Assembly (NCBI GenBank): GCA_013416395.1
Contig: JACCEP010000001.1
Coordinates: 806,001 to 870,000, forward strand
Direction: 5' to 3'
Length of the DNA stretch: 64,000 nucleotides
DNA from: Alcaligenaceae bacterium
GTDB taxonomy: Bacteria; Pseudomonadota; Gammaproteobacteria; Burkholderiales; Burkholderiaceae_B
Under the pieces are notes generated by a model. That model ran no database searches. It was given only the letters and a program-made list of their open reading frames with translations, and was not told the DNA's origin. Shown here in pieces: positions 1-7,852 of this stretch. The stretch's first letter is position 1; every line of letters begins with the position of its first letter. A program made the translations under genes and the position numbers.

Positions 1-484
1 CATCCTGATTACCCAGGTCTGCGACCAGCCTTTGCTGCTCATCCAGATCAATGGCGACGCTTTCGTAATCATGGTAGGCCACATCTCTGAAACGCATGGA
101 CGTTTGTGCAAGTGGCATCAGGCCCTGCTTCATGGCTGATACGGCCATACCGGCTCTGGAATGTGTGTGGATCACGCACCCTACGTCATGGCGGGCGCCG
201 TGCACTGCACTATGGATCACATAACCGGCCTCGTTGATACCGAACTCTTCAGTGGGATTGTCGAGAATCTCGCCCTTGAGGTTGATCTTTACAAGGCTTG
301 AAGCCGTGATCTCTTCATACATGAGGCCATAGGGGTTGATGAGGATTTCGTCATCAGACCCCGGGACGCGTGCCGTAATGTGGTTGTATATGAGATCGCT
401 CATGCCAAACAAAGGCATAAGCCGATAACAGGCTGCCAAGTCGACACGGGTTTGTTGTTCCTGGTCGCTGTATTTTTTCAACAC
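1..484 (-). CDS. Class II aldolase/adducin family protein, C-terminus cut by window edge
   Basis: This open frame runs leftward off the window, so only the first 161 residues are visible. They fit the class II aldolase/adducin fold: an early ITARVPG stretch, a LINPYGLMYEEITASSLVKI region and a zinc-binding-type HTHSRAG motif. Family members are fuculose-phosphate aldolase-like lyases or dehydratases of sugar phosphates; the substrate cannot be told. The start is GTG at 484 or TTG at 481, placed by a GGAG eight bases upstream of the GTG; a stop codon lies in frame further upstream. The fold is clear, the specific function is not. Confidence 0.8.
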   Translation of the reverse strand, partial: MLKKYSDQEQQTRVDLAACYRLMPLFGMSDLIYNHITARVPGSDDEILINPYGLMYEEITASSLVKINLKGEILDNPTEEFGINEAGYVIHSAVHGARHDVGCVIHTHSRAGMAVSAMKQGLMPLAQTSMRFRDVAYHDYESVAIDLDEQQRLVADLGNQD

Positions 485-923
485 TTCTATCGCTCCAAGT
501 AATTGGGTAAAGCCACCCGAATTTCCAAGATATAGCTGCAGCGCTCACCGGCTTTATTCTTTCATGCGACAAACCCAGGGGCAACAAATGAATACACAAG
601 CAAGGGTATTTGCTATGTGGGGTCGCTTGTTTTGATACATAACGCCCGTGGGTAACGATAGAGCGGAAACGTTTGATATTGCGGTTTGAACACTCAGCGG
701 TTAAAGACATTTGTCAGCCCCGCGCCTACGTGTGAAACATGATTTCGAGACTGATATTAACTATATGGCCGTGGCGGGGATATCGGCAGTAGATGATTTC
801 AATGTAAGCGAAAGCATCTGAGCGGGCTATATCCCTTTGTTCAAAAATGACGGCCATCAAGGTTCACCAGGCGTGCTTTGCCTACCATGAAATTGTTCTA
901 AACAACTTCATCTGGAGAATCAA
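485..923. other. Intergenic region upstream of the metal-export unit
   Basis: About 440 bases separate the divergent aldolase and HMA genes. No convincing coding frame is present: a 118-codon minus-strand frame here is a shifted-frame shadow of the aldolase. The right part holds two candidate binding sites, listed separately, and a TGGAG ribosome site just before the HMA gene. Confidence 0.5.
847..860 (+). promoter_or_regulatory. Possible FNR-type binding site
   Basis: ATGAC-GGCC-ATCAA has the TGA-N6-TCA core of the FNR consensus TTGAT-N4-ATCAA and lies about 65 bases before the HMA gene start. The regulator encoded at 3178 carries the E..SR recognition pattern of FNR, so autoregulation of this unit is plausible. 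A second small dyad, TTGTT-CTA-AACAA at 893-905, sits even closer to the start. Both are short and could be chance. Confidence 0.35.
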
Positions 924-1169
924 ATGAAAAAAGCCGTCCTCACCATGGAACCCTTCACCTGTCCTTCATGCATCAAAAAAATCGAGGGCACGCTGCTCAA
1001 GGTTGATGGTGTAAAGCACGCTAAGGTGCTCTTTAACGCGGGCAAGGTTCGTATCGAGTTCGATAGTTCGGTTACGAACGTCGACGCACTGGCAGATGTG
1101 GCCACTCGGTTGGGGTATCCCGTTCTCTCGACGAAAACGTCAAAAGACGTTGCGGTCGACACTGCTTAA
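924..1169 (+). CDS. Small heavy-metal-associated (HMA) domain protein
   Basis: An 81-residue, single-domain protein of the HMA/copper-chaperone type. The metal-binding loop reads TCPSC near residues 13-17, a variant of the usual MxCxxC, and the rest matches the fold (KKIEGTLLKVDGVKHAKV, then RLGYPV). It is expected to hand a soft metal ion to the ATPase encoded 55 bases downstream, in place of the HMA domain that this ATPase lacks. The ion (copper, zinc or cadmium) cannot be read from sequence. A GGAG ribosome site supports the start. Confidence 0.8.
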   Translation: MKKAVLTMEPFTCPSCIKKIEGTLLKVDGVKHAKVLFNAGKVRIEFDSSVTNVDALADVATRLGYPVLSTKTSKDVAVDTA

Positions 1170-1181
1170 CAACATGGAACA

Positions 1182-1200
1182 GGCCGGCCGGTGGCCGGCC
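1182..1200 (+). other. GC-rich intercistronic hairpin
   Basis: GGCCGGCC, a three-base loop, then GGCCGGCC again: a very stable stem between the HMA protein gene and the ATPase gene. There is no T-tract, so it is more likely a mRNA-processing or partial-attenuation element that sets the chaperone to ATPase ratio than a terminator. Confidence 0.5.
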
Positions 1201-1224
1201 CATCCATAGTTTGGAGGAATGGAA

Positions 1225-3117
1225 ATGATTCAGCTAAAAAACGCTCAAATTGCCGGTGCAACCGGGCTTCTGTTGCTGACCGCCCTTGCGCTGCATTGGT
1301 TGGGTCTGGCAGATCTAAAAAATTATGTCTTGATCGCATCGTCCATCTTCGCAGGCTACTTTATCGCCATCAAGGCGTTCAAGTCTTTGCGAATGAAGGC
1401 ATTTAGCATCGATCTTCTCGTCACGATTGCAGTGATCGGTGCATTGATCATTGGCGAGTATTTTGAAGCGGCTGCGGTCACGTTTTTGTTTGTTTTCGGT
1501 GCCTATCTCGAAACGCGCACCTTGGAGCAGACGCGTTCTTCGCTTAAAAGTCTGATCGATATGACGCCCACGGAGGCCACGGTTATCCGGCCTGAAGGGC
1601 ATGTCAGGATTCCAGCCGAAGATCTTGAAAAAGGCGACCGTGTATTGATCCGCTCAGGCGAGAAGGTAGCCATAGACGGTTCTGTACTTGCTGGGCAGGC
1701 GTTAATTACCGAAGCCGCTATCACCGGAGAATCTGTACCTGCTGACAAGCGTGTGGGTGACCATGTTTATAGTGGCACTGTCGTCACCAACGGCTACATC
1801 GAGGTTCTGGCCGAAAAAGTGGGAGATGACACCACGTTCTCCAAAATTGTGGAGCTTATTGAAGACGCTCAAGAGTCCAAGACCAAAACCCAGAAATTTC
1901 TGGATCGGTTCGCAAATATTTACACGCCTTCAATTGTGGTGCTGGCTGTGTTGGTCTATGCGATTTCGCAAGATGTCGAACTGGCCCTGACCTTTCTCGT
2001 CATTGCCTGCCCAGGTGCACTGGTGATTTCCGCGCCTGTTTCCATGGTGGCGGGCATCGGCAACGCCGCGCGCAATGGTGCGTTGGTCAAGGGCGGCGAG
2101 ATCATGGAAAAGCTCGCCAAGATCAATATGGTGGTGTTTGATAAAACCGGCACGCTAACAAAGGGTCGCCCCGAAGTCACTGACATAAAAGCATGGGCGG
2201 GTGATGAAAACCAGGTATTGCATCTGGCCGCGCAAGCCGAGGTGGCGTCTGAGCATCATCTTGGGCAGACCATCGTTGCTGAGGCCCAGAAACGCGGGCT
2301 GCTGCTTACGGATAAACCTGAAAATGCCGAAATTATTGAAGGCCAAGGCATGGCGGCCACCGTCGGCGGTAAGCATCTCGTCATCGGCACTAGAAAGCTG
2401 TTGGGCGCTCGTGGTATTGCCATTGACGCCTCTGCCCAAGACTATGCCGTCATGCGCGAAAAAGCCGGTAACACCGCAATTTTTGTCGCCATCGACGGAG
2501 TGTTGGTCGGCCTTATCGGCATCGCTGATCAGATCAAGCCCGAGGCTCGTGGCGCCATCGAACGCTTGAGAGTACAGGGAATTGAGAAAATCTACATGCT
2601 CACTGGCGACAACCGCCACGCCGCGCAACTGGTGGGTGATGAGTTGGGCCTGGATGCGGTCTATGCCGAACTACTGCCGCAAGAGAAGGTGGCCTGGATC
2701 AATAAACTGAAGGCGCAGGGCCTGCGGGTTGCCATGGTTGGTGACGGTATCAACGACGCACCGGCGCTTGCGACTGCAGATGTTGGTCTGGCAATGGGAA
2801 CGGGCGGCGCAGACATCACCATGGAGACTGCTGACGTCGTGCTCATGTCTGATCGGCTGGATCAGTTTGCGCATGCACAGGCGCTTGCCAAAGCCACTGT
2901 GCGCAACATGATGCAAAACACATTCTTTGCAGTGGCCACGGTGGTAATTTTGCTGGCTGGTGTGTTGCTGGGTAAAGTGTTCTTGGCCTCGGGTATGCTC
3001 ATCCATGAGGTCAGCGTGATATTGGTCATACTGAACGCCATTCGGCTTGTACGCTTTGGGCGCAAACGCACCGGGGCCACCACGCTGCCTGGTACGGTAC
3101 AGCAACAAAGGGCTTGA
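1225..3117 (+). CDS. P1B-type heavy-metal-translocating ATPase, atypical motif set
   Basis: A 630-residue inner-membrane metal pump without an N-terminal metal-binding domain. Seen in order: N-terminal membrane helices, the actuator loop with TGES, a transmembrane metal site C262-P-G264, the phosphorylation motif DKTGT with D306, and the hinge GDGINDAPAL near 506-515. Two family hallmarks differ: the membrane motif is CPG rather than CPC, and the conserved HP dipeptide of the nucleotide domain is H344-H345. The core catalytic Asp is intact, so the pump should be active. ATG 1225 is preferred over ATG 1219 because GGAGGA abuts the latter. The ion exported is uncertain. Confidence 0.88.
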   Translation: MIQLKNAQIAGATGLLLLTALALHWLGLADLKNYVLIASSIFAGYFIAIKAFKSLRMKAFSIDLLVTIAVIGALIIGEYFEAAAVTFLFVFGAYLETRTLEQTRSSLKSLIDMTPTEATVIRPEGHVRIPAEDLEKGDRVLIRSGEKVAIDGSVLAGQALITEAAITGESVPADKRVGDHVYSGTVVTNGYIEVLAEKVGDDTTFSKIVELIEDAQESKTKTQKFLDRFANIYTPSIVVLAVLVYAISQDVELALTFLVIACPGALVISAPVSMVAGIGNAARNGALVKGGEIMEKLAKINMVVFDKTGTLTKGRPEVTDIKAWAGDENQVLHLAAQAEVASEHHLGQTIVAEAQKRGLLLTDKPENAEIIEGQGMAATVGGKHLVIGTRKLLGARGIAIDASAQDYAVMREKAGNTAIFVAIDGVLVGLIGIADQIKPEARGAIERLRVQGIEKIYMLTGDNRHAAQLVGDELGLDAVYAELLPQEKVAWINKLKAQGLRVAMVGDGINDAPALATADVGLAMGTGGADITMETADVVLMSDRLDQFAHAQALAKATVRNMMQNTFFAVATVVILLAGVLLGKVFLASGMLIHEVSVILVILNAIRLVRFGRKRTGATTLPGTVQQQRA

Positions 3118-3134
3118 AGCAGGTAAGTCAACGC

Positions 3135-3157
3135 GACGCCTTTCGACGAAAGGCGTC
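3135..3157 (+). promoter_or_regulatory. Perfect 23-base palindrome upstream of the FNR-like gene
   Basis: GACGCCTTTCG, one central A, then CGAAAGGCGTC form a perfect dyad between the ATPase and the regulator gene. It lacks a T-tract, so it may be an operator or a hairpin limiting read-through into the regulator gene. Confidence 0.45.
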
Positions 3158-3177
3158 AAACGGAGCTAAAGCAAACC

Positions 3178-3882
3178 ATGGAACACTGCAACCATGTTCC
3201 GAACGAGCAGCACACAGAGCCCCTTCGTGAACTCTGTGTGTCGCTCGTTCCGATTTTTAATCATCTGCCACACAACGAGCTGGTCAATATTGCTGCTAAA
3301 GCGGCGATGCGTACAGTAGGGCGCAACGAGTTCATTCATCGTGCGGGTGAGCACTCTAATCAGTTATATATTGTTCACCAAGGCAAGGTTAAGGTTTACC
3401 GGCTTTCCGAAGACGGCAAGGAGCAACTCGTCCGCATACTGCAACCGGGTGACTTCACGGGGGAGCTTGCACTGTTCTCGCCCGGCCAGCATGACTCTTA
3501 TGCTGAGGCCACCGAAGATGCGCGCGTTTGCATCATTAGCCGCGACGATTTAAGTGCACTCATGCTGGAGCACCCAGAAATAGGTATGCATTTGCTTTCT
3601 GAGCTTGCACAACGACTGGGCAGCAGCGAAAAGCAAACGGCCGCCATTGCAACCGAGTCGATTAACGCACGTATTGTGCTTTATCTTGCAAGCCTGTCAG
3701 AACAGGCTAAGTCGCGCGATATACGATTGCCCATGAGCCGCAAAGATCTTGCGTCTTACCTGGGAACTTCGCCCGAAACAATTAGCCGACGTTTAAAAGA
3801 ATTTGAAGACGAGGGCTGGATAGTGCAAACAGGGCAGCGCGGTATACGAATTCATGACCTGGACGCCTTGCTGCTGCAGTAA
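3178..3882 (+). CDS. Crp/FNR family transcriptional regulator
   Basis: A 234-residue regulator: N-terminal cyclic-nucleotide-binding-type beta barrel (about 25-145), dimer helix, and a winged helix-turn-helix near 180-225. The recognition helix reads SPETISRRL, with the E..SR pattern of FNR, so a TTGAT-type half site is expected. FNR's four-cysteine iron-sulfur set is absent; only C4, C20 and C118 are present, with His around C4 (EHCNH). A thiol or direct metal response is therefore possible instead of oxygen sensing. It is the last gene of the HMA-ATPase unit and probably controls it. GGAG precedes the start by about 12 bases. Confidence 0.85.
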   Translation: MEHCNHVPNEQHTEPLRELCVSLVPIFNHLPHNELVNIAAKAAMRTVGRNEFIHRAGEHSNQLYIVHQGKVKVYRLSEDGKEQLVRILQPGDFTGELALFSPGQHDSYAEATEDARVCIISRDDLSALMLEHPEIGMHLLSELAQRLGSSEKQTAAIATESINARIVLYLASLSEQAKSRDIRLPMSRKDLASYLGTSPETISRRLKEFEDEGWIVQTGQRGIRIHDLDALLLQ

Positions 3883-4088
3883 GCTGTGTTTTTTACGCGC
3901 GAAACGCACCAAAGCCAGAGCGCTATACTGAATTGTCGGCACACCCCTGATGATGAGCCCGTGTCTACCCGTACCGGTCCATGGGGTTTTGGCCCCGTCT
4001 TCATAACTATTTTTGAAGACAAGAGCCTCGGCAAGCTTGTAATCAATGTTGCTGAGCACTGAACTCATTTCCTGCAACAGGAGTCCGT
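3883..4088. other. Intergenic region
   Basis: No gene is seen. The region holds a GGGG-TTTTGG-CCCC hairpin near 3983-3996 and a GTCTTC/GAAGAC inverted repeat around 4000-4021 that might end transcription of the regulator gene. A CAGGAG ribosome site lies just before the next start. Confidence 0.35.
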
Positions 4089-4766
4089 ATGAATATACTC
4101 ATGGTCTTAACCTCGCACGACCAGTTGGGCGATACCGGTGAAAAAACCGGTTTCTGGCTGGAAGAATTTGCAGCGCCTTACTATGTGCTGAAAGACGCGG
4201 GTGCCAGCCTGACCTTGGCCTCGCCACAGGGTGGCCAACCGCCTGTTGACCCCAAAAGCGATGCACCTGATGCCCAAACCGACGCCACTCGTCGCTTCAA
4301 AGCTGACCCCGAAGCGCAGGCCGCGCTGGGCGCTACATTAAAACTGGCCGACGTACGCGCCAGCGATTTTGATGCTGTCTTTTACCCCGGAGGTCATGGC
4401 CCCCTGTGGGATCTGGCCGAAGACAAATCATCCATCGCCCTCATCGAAACCATGCATGCGGCAGGCAAACCCGTGGCTGCTGTTTGCCACGCGCCGGGTG
4501 TGCTGCGCCATGTCAAGGGAAAGGACGGCAGCTTCCTGGTTAAAGGCAAGAAGGTAACTGGCTTCACCAATACTGAGGAAGAGGCCGTTGGCTTGACCAA
4601 GGTTGTGCCATTTCTGGTTGAAGACGTATTAAAGGCTAACGGCGGCGTCTATTCCAAGGCTGGCGATTGGGAGTCTTACGTGCTCACGGATGGCACCTTG
4701 ATTACAGGCCAGAACCCAGCTTCGTCTGAGGCTGTAGCCAAAGCGCTGATCAAAATGTTGGCGTAG
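4089..4766 (+). CDS. DJ-1/PfpI family protein, glyoxalase III / Hsp31-like
   Basis: A 225-residue type 1 glutamine-amidotransferase-like protein. It begins with MNILMVLTSHD, has the conserved acidic residue in TGEKTGFWLEE, a FYPGGHGP turn, and the nucleophile elbow AVCHAPG with C133. This pattern belongs to the branch that includes Hsp31-type glyoxalases and deglycases, which convert methylglyoxal to lactate without cofactor or repair glycated proteins in the cytosol. It stands alone, with its own ribosome site (CAGGAG). Whether it is a glyoxalase, chaperone or peptidase cannot be settled from sequence. Confidence 0.85.
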   Translation: MNILMVLTSHDQLGDTGEKTGFWLEEFAAPYYVLKDAGASLTLASPQGGQPPVDPKSDAPDAQTDATRRFKADPEAQAALGATLKLADVRASDFDAVFYPGGHGPLWDLAEDKSSIALIETMHAAGKPVAAVCHAPGVLRHVKGKDGSFLVKGKKVTGFTNTEEEAVGLTKVVPFLVEDVLKANGGVYSKAGDWESYVLTDGTLITGQNPASSEAVAKALIKMLA

Positions 4767-4906
4767 GTGTATTTGGTAAGCAGCTCGCGTGCTTTGCCAG
4801 TAAGTCTGAGACAGCAAACGCTCTACAGCAGCGTGAATGCATGACGACGTTACTTAGCGTGGGCTGCAACAATCATAAGTAATCAGAGCTGGCTGCAAAT
4901 ATCATG

Positions 4907-4959
4907 AAATGCGCGTCAAAGTAGTATAAATAAATTAAATACTACTTTGACGCGCATTT
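4907..4959. promoter_or_regulatory. Perfect 21-bp inverted repeat upstream of the hipB-like gene
   Basis: Arms at 4907-4927 and 4939-4959 are exact reverse complements, separated by an AT-rich 11-base spacer. Each arm contains the element AAAGTAGTA. A short T-run follows the right arm, so it could also act as a terminator for the upstream gene. The same AAAGTAGTA element recurs as a second dyad at 4991-5023, which favours a repressor operator. Confidence 0.6.
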
Positions 4960-4990
4960 TTACTATGCAGAGTTGATACGAAACACGCAC

Positions 4991-5023
4991 TAAAGTAGTA
5001 TTTAAATGGCAACTACTACTTTA
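4991..5023. promoter_or_regulatory. Second AAAGTAGTA dyad, overlapping the hipB-like start
   Basis: TAAAGTAGTA at 4991-5000 and its reverse complement at 5014-5023 repeat the half site of the larger palindrome about 70 bases upstream. Its position across the first possible start codon (5006) fits autorepression by the encoded helix-turn-helix protein. Confidence 0.5.
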
Positions 5024-5350
5024 CTGCGAGTCATGGCTACTATTGAAAAACTCTCCGGAAAGCTGCGTCAGCAACTGTCCACACTTAATTCAACCCAAGA
5101 AGCTTTGCGCGATCGTGCCGGTTTGTCGCGGCGTACGATGACCAATGTGTTTAGCGGCAAGGCTGACTTCAAGGTATCTACACTTTTGGCGGTGGCAGAC
5201 GAACTGGGCCTGGACGTCGTGCTGATCCCAAAAGAAGCTGTGCGCGCAATTGACCCCGATCTGTCGCCTACTGCGCCCAAAGTGCTAACGGGCGTGCAGG
5301 CCGCGTTGAACCGTCTTGAACTAGCCAGCCCAAAGGCTAAGCCTAAGTAA
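5006..5350 (+). CDS. XRE-family regulator, HipB-like antitoxin
   Basis: Up to 114 residues with an XRE-type helix-turn-helix (TQEALRDRAGLSRRT, about 30-60), a second part ADELGLDVVLIPKEAV typical of HipB-like antitoxins, and a basic tail. It should bind the palindromes just upstream and repress its own operon. The start is uncertain: ATG 5006 lies inside the proximal operator dyad and has no ribosome site; ATG 5033 (MATIEKL) gives a more usual N-terminus. The hipA remnant follows after 18 bases. Confidence 0.8.
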   Translation: MATTTLLRVMATIEKLSGKLRQQLSTLNSTQEALRDRAGLSRRTMTNVFSGKADFKVSTLLAVADELGLDVVLIPKEAVRAIDPDLSPTAPKVLTGVQAALNRLELASPKAKPK

Positions 5351-5368
5351 GCGGTAAAGAGAACGTAC

Positions 5369-5608
5369 ATGAATATCAAGGCACTGGAAATTCGCCTGGG
5401 AAGCCGACGCATCGGTCTGCTCTTTCAATTTGCCCCAGACGCAGGGGCGGTGATTAATCGGTTTGTGGCAGCCGTCAAACATTGGCCAGACATCATTCAG
5501 CAGAGTCGGCTTGCGCAGAGCCAAAAAGAAAAGTTGCTTGCTTATTTTTACAAGCATCCGGCTGTACAGGGGGTAATGCGGCGAAATCCTTCTCTGCTAA
5601 AAGTCTGA
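5369..5608 (+). pseudogene. Shrunken hipA-like gene (79 codons), kinase core missing
   Basis: The first 35 or so residues (ALEIRLGSRRIGLLFQFAP) resemble the N-terminal subdomain of HipA-family toxins, which are serine/threonine kinases of over 400 residues. The remaining 45 residues contain no ATP-binding or catalytic motif and end before the convergent MFS gene. This reads as an in-frame internal deletion that left the hipB partner intact. It could alternatively be a short stand-alone N-terminal subunit of a split HipBST-type system, but no kinase gene is next to it. Confidence 0.55.
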
Positions 5609-5621
5609 AACTGCCTTGTGC

Positions 5622-6833
5622 TCATAAAGCCATGGCCAAAGACCGTGTTGGTCTGGTTTCTTTAATGGGCAGATTCACCAATGCAGCCAGCAGGGCCAGC
5701 ACCGCATCGGCCCACCAGATCCATTCATAACTGCCAAAAGAAACCATAGCCAGGCCGCCCAGCCATGCGCCAAAGAAGCCGCCAATTTGATGAGTAAACA
5801 AGGTCAGGCCAAAGAGCGTCGCAAGATAGCGAGTTCCGAACAGCTTGGCAGTAAGGCCTGCTGTAGGTGGTACTGTCGCCAGCCAGGTTGCGCCCAATGC
5901 TGCGGCAAATACGTAAAACGTCCATGGCTCTTTGGGAGCCGACATATAAAGCAGGATGGCCACCGCGCGTGATGCATACATCCAGAATAAAATCATTTTC
6001 ATGCGCACACGTGTGCCGAGTGCGCCCACAACCAGGCTGCCGACGACGTTGGTCAAGCCGATGATGGCCAGTGAGGTAGAGGCGACGCTGGCGCTTAAAC
6101 CGCACAGGTTAACCTCACCGGGCATGTGCGTAACCAGGAAAGCAATATGAAAGCCGCAAGTAAAAAAACCAGCATGCAGGCACCAATAGCTGCGGTTGCG
6201 CGAGGCGATTTTTAATTGCTCTCGCAGCGTGAGGGAGGGCGTTGCCTGGCTGTGATGGCTTTTTGAGCGCGGCGCGCCCCGCAGCCACCAGGCCAGGGGC
6301 GCTGTGGTGAGTGCCACGGCGGCCATCATCCACATGGCGTGCATCCACCCAAATGCCGAGAGCACGGCCTGATTCAAGGGAGCGAAAATAAACTGCCCCA
6401 TGCTGCCACCCGCGTTAATAACACCTGCGGCAGATGATTGACGTTCGGCAGGGATGCGTTGCGCGGTGGCGCCGATGAGAATTGAGAAACTGCCTGCGCC
6501 CGCACCCGTCGCGCTTAGCAGGCCAATGGCGAAGATGAGCCCCCATTCACTGGTAACCATGGTTGTCATGGCGCTGCCTGCGGCAAGCAGCACAGCCCCG
6601 AGCACGATGACGCGGCCCGGACCCCAGCGGTCGGCGACCGCGCCAAATACGGGCTGAACTGTGCCCCATACTAATTGTGCAATCGCCATGGCAAGGCTGA
6701 TGCTCGCAATGCCCAAACCCGTGTGTGTGTTTAAGGGGGCGACGAACAAGCCCAATGACTGCCGGGCGCCCATGGTGACCATAAGGATTGCCGCAGCGAT
6801 CAACACGTAAAACCAGGAGCTGCGTTGCGTCAT
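5622..6833 (-). CDS. Major facilitator superfamily transporter
   Basis: A 403-residue inner-membrane protein with about 12 hydrophobic segments. The loop after segment 2 (FGAVADRWGPGRVIVLG) is the MFS signature A region. It looks like the oxalate/formate-type (OFA) or monocarboxylate-like branch, but the substrate is not readable. Its ATG overlaps the stop of the marR-type gene by four bases (ATGA), so the two are co-transcribed and the regulator very likely controls this transporter. Confidence 0.85.
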   Translation of the reverse strand: MTQRSSWFYVLIAAAILMVTMGARQSLGLFVAPLNTHTGLGIASISLAMAIAQLVWGTVQPVFGAVADRWGPGRVIVLGAVLLAAGSAMTTMVTSEWGLIFAIGLLSATGAGAGSFSILIGATAQRIPAERQSSAAGVINAGGSMGQFIFAPLNQAVLSAFGWMHAMWMMAAVALTTAPLAWWLRGAPRSKSHHSQATPSLTLREQLKIASRNRSYWCLHAGFFTCGFHIAFLVTHMPGEVNLCGLSASVASTSLAIIGLTNVVGSLVVGALGTRVRMKMILFWMYASRAVAILLYMSAPKEPWTFYVFAAALGATWLATVPPTAGLTAKLFGTRYLATLFGLTLFTHQIGGFFGAWLGGLAMVSFGSYEWIWWADAVLALLAALVNLPIKETRPTRSLAMAL

Positions 6834-7312
6834 GGGTTTGCTCCGTGGGTCTCTTCACGAAATGCAGGAATAACACTGTCTACCCACTGGTGCAGTGCCG
6901 TGACATTTTCTTTGCCCAGCGCTTGATCGACACGCGATTGAGCAATACGCCAGAATGGCTGAGCGCTTTCAAACGCGGCAACCCCTTGTGCCGTCAGCGT
7001 TGCCCGGCGCATTCTCCCGTCTGTTGCGTCGACATCAATGGAAATGAACTGGCGCTGCGTCATTGGGCGCAGGTTGCGCGTTAGCGTGGTGCGATCCATA
7101 TCCAGGACGGCGGCAAGATCAGAAAGACTGATACCCTTTTGACCGCCTTCGCGCCATAAAGTGGCCAACAGCGAATATTGGGTAAGGCGCAGCCCTGTTG
7201 GTGCAAGCTCGTGATCGTACAGCGCCGTCATACGCCGCGTAAGCCGGCGAAGGCGCGCACAGGTACACCCGGAGGTGGAGAGAGGAGGCGCGGAGGCGAT
7301 TGGGAAGTTCAT
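6830..7312 (-). CDS. MarR family transcriptional regulator
   Basis: A 160-residue winged-helix regulator from ATG 7312 (MNFPIASAPPL); a longer frame exists upstream but that segment is hydrophobic and not family-like. The DNA-binding part reads LSDLAAVLDMDRTTLTRNL, followed by the wing DATDGRMRRATLT. MarR proteins are dimeric repressors released by small aromatic or lipophilic ligands. First gene of a two-gene unit with the MFS transporter. Confidence 0.85.
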   Translation of the reverse strand: MNFPIASAPPLSTSGCTCARLRRLTRRMTALYDHELAPTGLRLTQYSLLATLWREGGQKGISLSDLAAVLDMDRTTLTRNLRPMTQRQFISIDVDATDGRMRRATLTAQGVAAFESAQPFWRIAQSRVDQALGKENVTALHQWVDSVIPAFREETHGANP

Positions 7313-7331
7313 GGAAAGAATTATAAGTGCA

Positions 7332-7343
7332 TATACACGTATA
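7332..7343. promoter_or_regulatory. Possible MarR operator dyad
   Basis: TATAC-AC-GTATA lies 20 bases before the marR-type start, where an autoregulatory operator would be expected. Short and AT-rich, so a weak call. Confidence 0.3.
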
Positions 7344-7749
7344 AGTTGAAACCAGAAATAAATATTAAGATCATGTGCACGAAGCCGCCAAGTACGCAAG
7401 TATCCAAGTGGTTAAGTCGTAAGGCAGTCAGGAGCCAAGCCGCCGTGTAATCAGACAGCCGGGCCGCCAGGTTCAAAAAATTTTCTGCATGGTCGCTTGA
7501 CTCGGCGGTCATACCGCGATCAGTCATTAGTACCCCTGCCAACCTGCCGCGCCCGGCCACAGCTTTGGCCGGCGGGTTTTGTGTGTCGACGGTAAGCCGT
7601 ACATACGCAGTGCCAAAGCGAGCCACCGCAACCAACTTGCCGCCACGGTTTTTTACGGCGACCGCGTCTATCGCGGGCGCGCTGATGCATGCAGATTCAG
7701 AGTTCTTCAGCACATAGTCGGCAGAGGTAATTTAGCTGGCCGTTGTGTC
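7344..7749. other. Intergenic region between the marR unit and the phn operon
   Basis: About 400 bases with no supported gene. A minus-strand frame of 130 codons (7321-7713) overlaps the presumed marR promoter, has no recognisable domain and no convincing ribosome site, so it was not called. Confidence 0.4.
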
Positions 7750-7789
7750 ACGTCATTAAATCGTCATCCTGGCTTCATCCCGCTGTCAC
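7750..7789 (+). promoter_or_regulatory. Tandem Pho box array (PhoB binding sites)
   Basis: Four 7-base repeats at an exact 11-base period: ACGTCAT (7750), TCGTCAT (7761), GCTTCAT (7772) and CTGTCAC (7783), each separated by four bases. This is the structure of PhoB sites (CTGTCAT-N4-CTGTCAT), here doubled. It lies about 65 bases before phnC and should place the whole operon under phosphate-starvation control by PhoR-PhoB. Confidence 0.8.
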
Positions 7790-7852
7790 ACGGCTTACTT
7801 ACCATGCAAGTCTTTCGAGGCATTCTCGCTTCGTCCCAAGGAGTGCATGCAC

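Noticed and set aside
7321-7713. Minus-strand open frame of 130 codons upstream of the marR gene
   Set aside because: No recognisable domain, composition unlike a protein, overlaps the expected marR promoter, and no ribosome site.
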